Assembly: GCF_040939785.1 (NCBI RefSeq)
Contig: NZ_CP162553.1
Location: forward strand, 6,405,001 to 6,469,000
Reading direction: 5' to 3'
Source of the DNA: Bradyrhizobium lupini
GTDB lineage: Bacteria > Pseudomonadota > Alphaproteobacteria > Rhizobiales > Xanthobacteraceae
DNA: 64,000 nucleotides
Shown here: positions 56,840 through 64,000 of the stretch, piece by piece
Position numbering within the stretch: position 1 is the stretch's first letter
Layout: the number at the start of each line of letters is the position of its first letter
Position numbers and translations under genes: made by a program
The notes under the pieces: generated by a model
Told to the model about the DNA's origin: nothing
The model's input: the letters and a program-made list of their open reading frames with translations, nothing else
The model's database searches: none

Positions 56840-56871
56840 GTCGTGTTGGCTGGTCGCGCGAACGCGTAGGA

Positions 56872-57312
56872 TCAGGCGGCGGTGCTGACGTCGCCCTGGC
56901 TCGCTTCGGCCTTGGGATGGGTGGCCTCGAACTGGCCGCGCAACTTCTCTTCATAGGCGATCAACTTGCGGGCATCCTTCAGGGCGCGATAGAGGTCGCC
57001 GTTGAGGATGTTGTTGTTGATGCCTTCGATGATCGGCCAGGAGCTCGGCACCGCGGTGACGATGTCTCGCACCAGGTTGAAATAGGTGCCGTGCTGGGTC
57101 TGAGGATCCGGCGAGATGTACATGAGCTGGACCGCCAGATAGACGAGCTTGGCGGGCGAGTCGGCGGTCTCCGGTGTGAGGATGTCGCGCTCGCGCAGGA
57201 TCGGCACGTTGTCGCCGTCGATCAGAAGGCGGGCGCGCTGGTCGGTGTTGGTTATCACGCAGTTACCGACGATGATGCGTTCGTGCGGTCTGAGCTCGAC
57301 CTTGAGGGCCAT
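56872..57312 (-). CDS. flbT: Flagellin mRNA regulator FlbT
   Basis: 146 residues. It matches FlbT throughout: MALKVELRPHERIIVGNCVI, LLIDGDNVPILRERDIL, LVYLAVQLMYISPDPQTQHG, IEGINNNILNGDLYRALKDA and LIAYEEKLRGQFEA. FlbT binds the 5' leader of flagellin mRNA and limits its translation until hook completion in Caulobacter. Here it sits head to head with flagellin 1. GGAGAAC precedes its start. Confidence 0.93.
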   Translation of the reverse strand: MALKVELRPHERIIVGNCVITNTDQRARLLIDGDNVPILRERDILTPETADSPAKLVYLAVQLMYISPDPQTQHGTYFNLVRDIVTAVPSSWPIIEGINNNILNGDLYRALKDARKLIAYEEKLRGQFEATHPKAEASQGDVSTAA

Positions 57313-57631
57313 GCCTGTTCTCCATCAACGCTTTCGTAACCGAGCGTGTGTTGCGGCGGATCAGGGCGCAATACTCCATCAAGACTAGTTAACGAGTTGT
57401 AAATCCCGGCCGATGCCGTGCAAAAGCTCAATCATATCAAGGCTGAAATCGACCGGCGGCGTGGCGTTGCCAGTGTGCAAATGGGCCGAATCGCGCGCCG
57501 ACTCAGCAAAAGCGCCGATTTCATTTCATGTTTCGTTAGAGGACTCCGCCCCACGGTCCGCCGGTCGCTGGATCACTCGATCCATGCAGACGCGTAACAG
57601 TAAGCGTCGTTTACCAGAAAGGTAACACCCA
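57313..57631. promoter_or_regulatory. flbT-flagellin divergent promoter region
   Basis: These 319 bases hold a near CtrA site (TTAA-N7-TAAA at 57389-57403), a TTTCGTTAGAG block at 57531-57541 matching the CTTTGTTAGCC blocks before flagellins 2 and 3, and the leader motif ACCAGAAAGGTAACA just before the flagellin start. No other gene is seen. Confidence 0.5.
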
Positions 57632-59893
57632 ATGTCCGGTATCGTTCTCTCCTCCTCGGTTCGTCAGAACCTCCTCTCCCTCCAGTCCACCGCTGATCTT
57701 CTCGCCACCACGCAGAACCGTCTGTCGACCGGCAAGAGCGTCAATTCGGCCCTGGACAATCCCACCAACTTCTTCACGGCACAGTCGCTCGACAACCGCG
57801 CCAGCGACATCAACAACCTGCTCGACGGCATCGCCAACGGCGTGCAGGTGCTGCAGGCTGCCAACACCGGCATCACCTCGCTGCAGAAGCTGATCGACAG
57901 CGCAAAGTCGATCGCCAACCAGGCGCTGCAGACCACTGTCGGCTATTCCTCGAAGTCCAACGTCTCCACCACGATCGCCGGCGCGACCGCGTCCGATCTG
58001 CGTGGCACGACGACCTATGCCAGCTCGACCGCGAGCAGCAACGTGCTGTACTCCGGCGCTGCCGGCGGTACGACCGCTGCGGCTTCGACCACGAAGCTCG
58101 GCGGTGTCTCGGGTGTCCTCACCGGCGCCGTGACGCAGGACAACGCCGGTACCCCCGCCAACATCTCCGGCACCACGCTGATCTACGGTGCGAGCGGCGC
58201 GCTGACCACGCAGGCCACCACCAAGTTCGCTGACGGCGACACCTTCAGCGTCAACGGCAAGACCGTCACTGTGAAGGCGGCGACCGCCCCGACGGCAGCC
58301 AGCCTGATCGGCGGCACCACCGGCGTGCTCGGCAACGTCGTCACCGATACCTCGGGCAACTCGACGGTCTACCTCAACGCCACCACGACGGTCGGCGACT
58401 TCGTCAACGCCTTCGATCTCGCCAGCGGCACGCAGACGGCGACGATCACCTCCACCGCGGGTACGGCGGCCTTCGCTCAGACTGCGGGCCAGACCGCATC
58501 GAGCATCACGGGCGGTCAGATCTCGCTGCAGAGCACGACCGGCGCCGATCTGGTGCTGACCGGCAAGGCTGACGCCCTGAAGGCGCTGGGCCTCACCGCA
58601 TCGGTCGGTTCGGGCACCGCGACGGTGCAGGCGAACCGCACCACCGGCACGGGTACGCTGTCCTCGCTGCTCCAGACCAACTCGACGCTGAACGTCAACG
58701 GCCATGTCATCAGCTTCAAGGATGGCAATGCGCCCGCGGCGGCCAACGTTCCGGCCGGCTCCGGCGTTGCCGGCAACCTCGTCACCGATGGCAGCGGCAA
58801 CTCGACCGTCTATCTCGGCGGCGCCACCGCGGCCGACCTCCTGAAGGCGATCGACCTTGCCACCGGCGTGCAGTCTGCGTCCAACGCCAGCGGCACCGCG
58901 ACGGTGACGACGACGACCGGCCAGATCGCCTCGTCGATCAACTCGAGCGGCCAGCTCAAGATCTCGACCGGCGTTAACGCCGACCTCGCGATCACCGGCA
59001 CCGGCAACGCGCTGTCGGCGTTCGGCCTGGCCGGCAACACCGGCACGGCCTCGGCCTTCACCGCGGCACGTAGCGCCGGCACGGGTGGCATCAACGGCAA
59101 GAGCTTGACCTTCAGCTCCTTCAACGGCGGCACGGCGGTCAACGTCACCTTCGGCGATGGCACCAACGGCACGGTCAAGACGCTCGATCAGCTCAACACG
59201 CAGCTCCAGGCCAACAACCTGTCTGCCACGATCGACGCCAACGGCCTGCTCACCATCTCCTCGACGAACGACTACGCGTCTTCGACGCTTGGTTCGGCGG
59301 CCGCGGGTGGTGCGATCGGCGGTACGCTGACCTCGTCGCTGACCTTCTCGACCGCTTCTAGCCCGGTCGCTGACAATGTCGCACAGACGACCCGTGCGAA
59401 CCTGGTCTCGCAGTACAACAACATTCTGAACCAGATCGACACGACCTCGCAGGACTCCTCGTTCAACGGTGTGAACCTGTTGAACGGTGACCAGCTCAAG
59501 CTGGTATTCGACGAGACCGGCAAGTCGAACCTGAACATCACGGGTGTGACCTACAACTCCAAGGGTCTCGGCCTCGCCTCGTTGACCAGCGGTGTCGACT
59601 TCATCGACAACTCTGCGACCAACAAGGTGCTGTCGAACCTCAACGCCGCCTCGAGCACGCTGCGTTCGGAAGCGTCGAGCCTCGGTTCGAACCTCTCGGT
59701 GGTGCAGGTGCGTCAGGACTTCAACAAGAGCCTGATCAACGTGCTGCAGACCGGCTCGTCCAACCTGACCCTGGCCGACACCAACACCGAAGCGGCCAAC
59801 AGCCAGGCGCTGTCGACCCGCCAGTCCATCGCGGTCTCGGCGCTGTCGCTGGCCAACCAGTCGCAGCAGAGCGTGCTGCAGCTGCTCCGCTAA
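57632..59893 (+). CDS. fliC: Flagellin (thick polar filament type), copy 1
   Basis: 753 residues. The conserved ends are QNLLSLQSTADLLATTQNRL with LDNPTNFFTAQSLDNRASDI at the N-terminus and STRQSIAVSALSLANQSQQS ending VLQLLR at the C-terminus. The central ~450 residues are Thr/Ser/Gly/Ala-rich with two related blocks (DGDTFSVNGKTVTVK and STLNVNGHVISFK, each followed by GNSTVYL), an internal duplication. The size matches the large flagellins of the Bradyrhizobium subpolar thick flagellum. It is exported to the filament. ACCAGAAAGGTAACA supplies the ribosome site, and a terminator follows. Confidence 0.93.
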   Translation: MSGIVLSSSVRQNLLSLQSTADLLATTQNRLSTGKSVNSALDNPTNFFTAQSLDNRASDINNLLDGIANGVQVLQAANTGITSLQKLIDSAKSIANQALQTTVGYSSKSNVSTTIAGATASDLRGTTTYASSTASSNVLYSGAAGGTTAAASTTKLGGVSGVLTGAVTQDNAGTPANISGTTLIYGASGALTTQATTKFADGDTFSVNGKTVTVKAATAPTAASLIGGTTGVLGNVVTDTSGNSTVYLNATTTVGDFVNAFDLASGTQTATITSTAGTAAFAQTAGQTASSITGGQISLQSTTGADLVLTGKADALKALGLTASVGSGTATVQANRTTGTGTLSSLLQTNSTLNVNGHVISFKDGNAPAAANVPAGSGVAGNLVTDGSGNSTVYLGGATAADLLKAIDLATGVQSASNASGTATVTTTTGQIASSINSSGQLKISTGVNADLAITGTGNALSAFGLAGNTGTASAFTAARSAGTGGINGKSLTFSSFNGGTAVNVTFGDGTNGTVKTLDQLNTQLQANNLSATIDANGLLTISSTNDYASSTLGSAAAGGAIGGTLTSSLTFSTASSPVADNVAQTTRANLVSQYNNILNQIDTTSQDSSFNGVNLLNGDQLKLVFDETGKSNLNITGVTYNSKGLGLASLTSGVDFIDNSATNKVLSNLNAASSTLRSEASSLGSNLSVVQVRQDFNKSLINVLQTGSSNLTLADTNTEAANSQALSTRQSIAVSALSLANQSQQSVLQLLR
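57723..59221 (+). repeat. ~1.5-kb tract shared by flagellins 1 and 2
   Basis: By reading the two copies in parallel, 57723-59221 and 60340-61838 appear identical at a constant offset of 2617 bases. Differences are dense on both sides, for example in the first 90 bases of the genes and after 59222. This pattern indicates gene conversion. Confidence 0.8.
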
Positions 59894-59922
59894 CAAGCGG
59901 ACGACATCGCAACCAAGACATG

Positions 59923-59952
59923 GCGGCGGGGCTTCGGCCCCGCCGCTTTTTT
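59923..59952 (+). terminator. Intrinsic terminator after flagellin 1
   Basis: GCGGCGGGGC, loop TTCG, GCCCCGCCGC, then six T. An almost identical structure follows flagellin 2. Confidence 0.93.
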
Positions 59953-60120
59953 GCAACGGCATCAGAGTGCCGCTGGACGAAGTGCGGACGATGCATTCGG
60001 ATGCAGCCGATTGCTTACCCTGATTATGGTTGACAAGTCGCAAACGCCGGATCGTTGCGCGAAAAAGCGTCATGCTATCATGACGATATGGACGAGCCTG
60101 AGATGGCTCCGATCGCTCAT

Positions 60121-60248
60121 ATGGTGAATCCGCGCAAGGACTGGCGCGACACGCTTCATGCTTTGTTAGCCGTCTGTGTTCACCGTCCCGGACATCGATT
60201 AATCCTAATCGAAGTTTGTTGCGTCGCGTACCAGAAGGGTAACACTCA
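60121..60248 (+). promoter_or_regulatory. Promoter and leader of flagellin 2
   Basis: Block A ATGGTGAATCCGCGC (60121-60135), block B CTTTGTTAGCC (60161-60171) and leader block ACCAGAAGGGTAACA (from 60230) all recur before flagellin 3 with the same spacing. The remainder of the 355-base gap after the terminator shows no gene. Confidence 0.55.
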
Positions 60249-62510
60249 ATGTCCGGTATTGTTCTCTCCTCGTCGGTTCGTCAGAACCTTCTCTCTCTCC
60301 AGTCCACCGCTGATCTTCTCGCCACCACCCAAAGCCGCTTGTCGACCGGCAAGAGCGTCAATTCGGCCCTGGACAATCCCACCAACTTCTTCACGGCACA
60401 GTCGCTCGACAACCGCGCCAGCGACATCAACAACCTGCTCGACGGCATCGCCAACGGCGTGCAGGTGCTGCAGGCTGCCAACACCGGCATCACCTCGCTG
60501 CAGAAGCTGATCGACAGCGCAAAGTCGATCGCCAACCAGGCGCTGCAGACCACTGTCGGCTATTCCTCGAAGTCCAACGTCTCCACCACGATCGCCGGCG
60601 CGACCGCGTCCGATCTGCGTGGCACGACGACCTATGCCAGCTCGACCGCGAGCAGCAACGTGCTGTACTCCGGCGCTGCCGGCGGTACGACCGCTGCGGC
60701 TTCGACCACGAAGCTCGGCGGTGTCTCGGGTGTCCTCACCGGCGCCGTGACGCAGGACAACGCCGGTACCCCCGCCAACATCTCCGGCACCACGCTGATC
60801 TACGGTGCGAGCGGCGCGCTGACCACGCAGGCCACCACCAAGTTCGCTGACGGCGACACCTTCAGCGTCAACGGCAAGACCGTCACTGTGAAGGCGGCGA
60901 CCGCCCCGACGGCAGCCAGCCTGATCGGCGGCACCACCGGCGTGCTCGGCAACGTCGTCACCGATACCTCGGGCAACTCGACGGTCTACCTCAACGCCAC
61001 CACGACGGTCGGCGACTTCGTCAACGCCTTCGATCTCGCCAGCGGCACGCAGACGGCGACGATCACCTCCACCGCGGGTACGGCGGCCTTCGCTCAGACT
61101 GCGGGCCAGACCGCATCGAGCATCACGGGCGGTCAGATCTCGCTGCAGAGCACGACCGGCGCCGATCTGGTGCTGACCGGCAAGGCTGACGCCCTGAAGG
61201 CGCTGGGCCTCACCGCATCGGTCGGTTCGGGCACCGCGACGGTGCAGGCGAACCGCACCACCGGCACGGGTACGCTGTCCTCGCTGCTCCAGACCAACTC
61301 GACGCTGAACGTCAACGGCCATGTCATCAGCTTCAAGGATGGCAATGCGCCCGCGGCGGCCAACGTTCCGGCCGGCTCCGGCGTTGCCGGCAACCTCGTC
61401 ACCGATGGCAGCGGCAACTCGACCGTCTATCTCGGCGGCGCCACCGCGGCCGACCTCCTGAAGGCGATCGACCTTGCCACCGGCGTGCAGTCTGCGTCCA
61501 ACGCCAGCGGCACCGCGACGGTGACGACGACGACCGGCCAGATCGCCTCGTCGATCAACTCGAGCGGCCAGCTCAAGATCTCGACCGGCGTTAACGCCGA
61601 CCTCGCGATCACCGGCACCGGCAACGCGCTGTCGGCGTTCGGCCTGGCCGGCAACACCGGCACGGCCTCGGCCTTCACCGCGGCACGTAGCGCCGGCACG
61701 GGTGGCATCAACGGCAAGAGCTTGACCTTCAGCTCCTTCAACGGCGGCACGGCGGTCAACGTCACCTTCGGCGATGGCACCAACGGCACGGTCAAGACGC
61801 TCGATCAGCTCAACACGCAGCTCCAGGCCAACAACCTGACTGCCACGATCGATGCCAACGGCCTGCTGACCATCAATGCAACCAACGACTACGCGTCTTC
61901 GACGCTCGGCTCGGCTTCGGCCGGTGGCGCAATCGGCGGCACGCTGACGAGCGCTCTGACTTTCTCGACGGCTTCGACCCCCGTCCAGGATACGGTTGCC
62001 CAGACCTCGCGTGCGAACCTGGTCGGCCAGTACAACAACATCCTTGCGCAGATCGACTCGACCTCGCAGGACTCCTCGTTCAACGGTGTGAACCTGCTGA
62101 ACGGCGATCAGCTCAAGCTGGTGTTCGACGAGACCGCCAAGTCGAGCTTGAGCATTACGGGTGTGACCTACAACTCCAAGGGTCTGGGTCTCGCCGCGTT
62201 GACACAAGGGACGGACTTCATCGACAACGCTGCGACCAACAAGGTGCTGACAAACTTGAACACTGCGTCGAGCACGCTGCGTTCGGAGGCATCGGCACTT
62301 GGTTCGAACCTGACCATCGTGCAGGTTCGTCAGGACTTCAACAAGAACCTGATCAACGTGCTGCAGACCGGCTCGTCCAACCTGACCCTGGCCGACACCA
62401 ACACTGAAGCGGCCAACAGCCAGGCGCTGTCGACCCGCCAGTCCATCGCGGTCTCCGCGCTGTCGCTGGCCAACCAGTCGCAGCAGAGCGTGCTGCAGCT
62501 GCTCCGCTAA
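60249..62510 (+). CDS. fliC: Flagellin (thick polar filament type), copy 2
   Basis: 753 residues, same length as copy 1 and nearly identical except near both ends. The N-terminus differs only slightly (TTQSRLST against TTQNRLST). The C-terminal ~220 residues carry scattered changes (LTATIDANGLLTINATN, TPVQDTVAQTSRANLVGQYN, LTQGTDFIDNAATNKVLTNL). It has its own leader motif and terminator, so it is a separate transcription unit. Distinct copies may assemble at different positions along the filament, as in Caulobacter; that is inference. Confidence 0.93.
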   Translation: MSGIVLSSSVRQNLLSLQSTADLLATTQSRLSTGKSVNSALDNPTNFFTAQSLDNRASDINNLLDGIANGVQVLQAANTGITSLQKLIDSAKSIANQALQTTVGYSSKSNVSTTIAGATASDLRGTTTYASSTASSNVLYSGAAGGTTAAASTTKLGGVSGVLTGAVTQDNAGTPANISGTTLIYGASGALTTQATTKFADGDTFSVNGKTVTVKAATAPTAASLIGGTTGVLGNVVTDTSGNSTVYLNATTTVGDFVNAFDLASGTQTATITSTAGTAAFAQTAGQTASSITGGQISLQSTTGADLVLTGKADALKALGLTASVGSGTATVQANRTTGTGTLSSLLQTNSTLNVNGHVISFKDGNAPAAANVPAGSGVAGNLVTDGSGNSTVYLGGATAADLLKAIDLATGVQSASNASGTATVTTTTGQIASSINSSGQLKISTGVNADLAITGTGNALSAFGLAGNTGTASAFTAARSAGTGGINGKSLTFSSFNGGTAVNVTFGDGTNGTVKTLDQLNTQLQANNLTATIDANGLLTINATNDYASSTLGSASAGGAIGGTLTSALTFSTASTPVQDTVAQTSRANLVGQYNNILAQIDSTSQDSSFNGVNLLNGDQLKLVFDETAKSSLSITGVTYNSKGLGLAALTQGTDFIDNAATNKVLTNLNTASSTLRSEASALGSNLTIVQVRQDFNKNLINVLQTGSSNLTLADTNTEAANSQALSTRQSIAVSALSLANQSQQSVLQLLR

Positions 62511-62539
62511 GAAGCGGACGACATCGCAAGCAAGACATG

Positions 62540-62571
62540 GCGGCGGGGCTTCGGCCCCGCCGCTTTTTTTT
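62540..62571 (+). terminator. Intrinsic terminator after flagellin 2
   Basis: GCGGCGGGGC, loop TTCG, GCCCCGCCGC, then eight T; same sequence as after flagellin 1. Confidence 0.93.
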
Positions 62572-62710
62572 CGTGCGTCAGCCGACATTTCGCAGCCACG
62601 CAGTGCTCTGAAAAAAGTAACCAGTGGTTATGGTTAATGGAGAGTAAGCGCGGATAAATGCCAATGATTTCAGCCTAATTGCCGGCCGCGACTACGCCTT
62701 CCGCGCGCTT

Positions 62711-62837
62711 ATGGTGAACCCGCGCTTAATGCGGGCGCGTGTTGTTTCACCCTTTGTTAGCCATGTCGCGGCACGCTGTCCCCGTCACTCGATCCGAAGC
62801 GATCGAACGAAGACGCGTAAACCAGAAGGGTAAGAGT
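62711..62837 (+). promoter_or_regulatory. Promoter and leader of flagellin 3
   Basis: Block A ATGGTGAACCCGCGC (62711-62725), block B CTTTGTTAGCC (62752-62762) and the leader CCAGAAGGGTAA (62821-62832) correspond to those of flagellin 2. The gap from 62572 to 62710 shows nothing further. Confidence 0.55.
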
Positions 62838-64000
62838 TATGTCCGGTATCGTTCTATCCACGTCGGTTCGTCAGAACCTGCTGTCTCTCCAGTCCACCGC
62901 CGACCTCCTCGCCACCACGCAGAACCGTCTGTCGACCGGCAGGAGCGTCAATTCGGCCCTGGACAATCCCACCAACTTCTTCACCGCGCAGTCACTCGAC
63001 AATCGCGCCAGCGACATCAACAATCTGCTCGACGGCATCGCCAATGGCGTGCAGGTACTGCAGGCCGCCAACACCGGGCTGACCTCGCTGCAGAAGCTGA
63101 TCGACAGCGCAAAGTCGATCGCCAACCAGGCGCTGCAGACCACTGTCGGCTATTCCTCGAAGTCCAGCGTCTCCACCACGATCGCCGGCGCGACTGCTGC
63201 TGACCTTCGCGGCACGACTACCTATGCCAGCTCGACCGCGAGCAGCAACGTGCTGTACTCCGGCGCTGCCGGCGGTGCGACCGCTGCGGCTTCGACCACG
63301 AAGCTCGGCGGTGTCTCGGGTGTCCTCACCGGCGCCGTGACGCAGGACAACGCCGGTACCCCCGCCAACATCTCCGGCACCACGCTGATCTACGGTGCGA
63401 GTGGCGCGCTGACCACGCAGGCCACCACCAAGTTCGCTGACGGCGACACCTTCAGCGTCAACGGTAAGACCGTCACCGTGAAGTCCGCGGCGACCCCAGG
63501 TGCAGCCACTCTGATCGGTGGCACCAGCGGTGTCTTCGGCAACGTCGTCACCGACGGCTCCGGCAACTCGACCGTCTACCTCAATGCCAACACCACGGTT
63601 GGCGACTTCGTCAACGCCTTCGATCTCGCCAGCGGCACGCAAACGGCGACGATCACCTCCACCGCGGGCACGGCGGCCTTCGCTCAGACTGCGGGCCAGA
63701 CCGCATCGAGCATCACGGGCGGTCAGATCTCGCTGCAGAGCACGACCGGCGCCGATCTGGTGCTGACCGGCAAGGCTGACGCCCTGAAGGCGCTGGGCCT
63801 CACCGCATCGGCGGGTTCGGGCACCGCGACGGTGCAGGCGAACCGCACCACCGGCACCGGTACGCTGTCCTCGCTGCTCCAGACCAGCTCGACGCTGAAC
63901 GTCGACGGTCATGTCATCAGCTTCAAGGATGGCAATGCGCCGGTTCCGGCCAACGTTCCGGCCGGCTCCGGCGTTGCCGGCAACCTCGTCACCGATGGAA
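62838..64000 (+). CDS. fliC: Flagellin, copy 3 (3' end outside window)
   Basis: Open from ATG 62838 to the window edge, about 387 codons. It starts MSGIVLSTSVRQNLLSLQST and continues like the other copies. Some stretches match copy 1 base for base over hundreds of bases (for example around 63610-63810). Others differ, such as GATAADLRGTT, KSAATPGAATLIGGTSGVFG and the SSTLNVDGHVISF segment. It is therefore a mosaic paralogue. TTACCAGAA-type leader and ribosome site as in the other copies. Confidence 0.9.

Noticed and set aside
60141..60156. Possible sigma54 promoter (TGGCGC...) before flagellin 2
   Set aside because: GG-GC spacing is 10 instead of 12 bases and it is not conserved before copies 1 and 3.
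57611..62588. Long antisense frames opposite flagellins 1 and 2
   Set aside because: Same shadow effect in repetitive Thr/Ser/Ala coding DNA; the two antisense proteins resemble each other only because the flagellins do.

Overview
The window reads as chromosome of a Bradyrhizobium-type alphaproteobacterium (Hyphomicrobiales). It is GC-rich, its coding is dense on both strands, and its intergenic palindromes look like the families I know from Bradyrhizobium and Rhodopseudomonas. The ferredoxin/thioesterase/TrxR-type FNR trio, the Caulobacter-like polar flagellum genes and the very long flagellins point the same way. I see no rRNA, tRNA or CRISPR array.

Layout. 1-4.1 kb: the 3' end of a FucU/RbsD mutarotase, an ABM-domain protein, a small secreted protein, an Ala/Glu-rich protein and an MFS carrier. 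4.1-8 kb: a dipeptide epimerase divergent from a Mla-type lipid transport operon (mlaE-mlaF-mlaD). 8.2-14.1 kb: one giant membrane-anchored coiled-coil protein with 44- and 22-residue repeats, resembling the Growth Pole Ring protein GPR/RgsE. It is divergent from an Hpt phosphotransfer gene, with a perfect CtrA-type site between them. 15-18.9 kb: ferredoxin, thioesterase, FNR and small exported proteins. 19-27 kb: a complete D-glucarate/galactarate pathway (garD, gudD, kdgD, ketoglutarate semialdehyde dehydrogenase, LysR regulator, permease) that ends in 2-oxoglutarate. 27-39 kb: an SGNH hydrolase, a YbhN-like membrane protein, a DUF892 stress protein, a DHA2 exporter, an MHYT-PAS-GGDEF-EAL protein, a YdcF protein and a MocR regulator divergent from a DUF1127 gene. 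39-41.4 kb: an accessory-looking patch with two palindromic repeats, an Omp25-like porin and an integrase remnant. 41.4-44.8 kb: a universal stress protein, a SixA phosphatase, a FAD oxidoreductase and MsrB.

44.8-64 kb is a flagellar block. A sigma54-type promoter precedes flgE-flgK-flgL. A tightly coupled four-gene operon follows (glycosyltransferase-like, PLP enzyme, ATP-grasp, PLP decarboxylase), preceded by a perfect CtrA-type site. Then come flbT and three tandem flagellin genes, the last cut by the window end. Flagellins 1 and 2 share about 1.5 kb that looks identical (gene conversion). FlgE and FlgL carry the same extra ~270-residue module. The four-gene operon inside the flagellar locus is my best candidate for an undescribed function.

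A caution applies throughout. At least nine single-base indels interrupt seven otherwise intact genes (mlaD, the GPR-like gene three times, garD, gudD, the DHA2 MFS gene, a small membrane gene and sixA), and a tenth lies in the integrase remnant. Most are one-base losses, several in short homopolymers. This suggests residual sequencing error rather than gene decay, so I annotate these genes at full length and mark the breaks.
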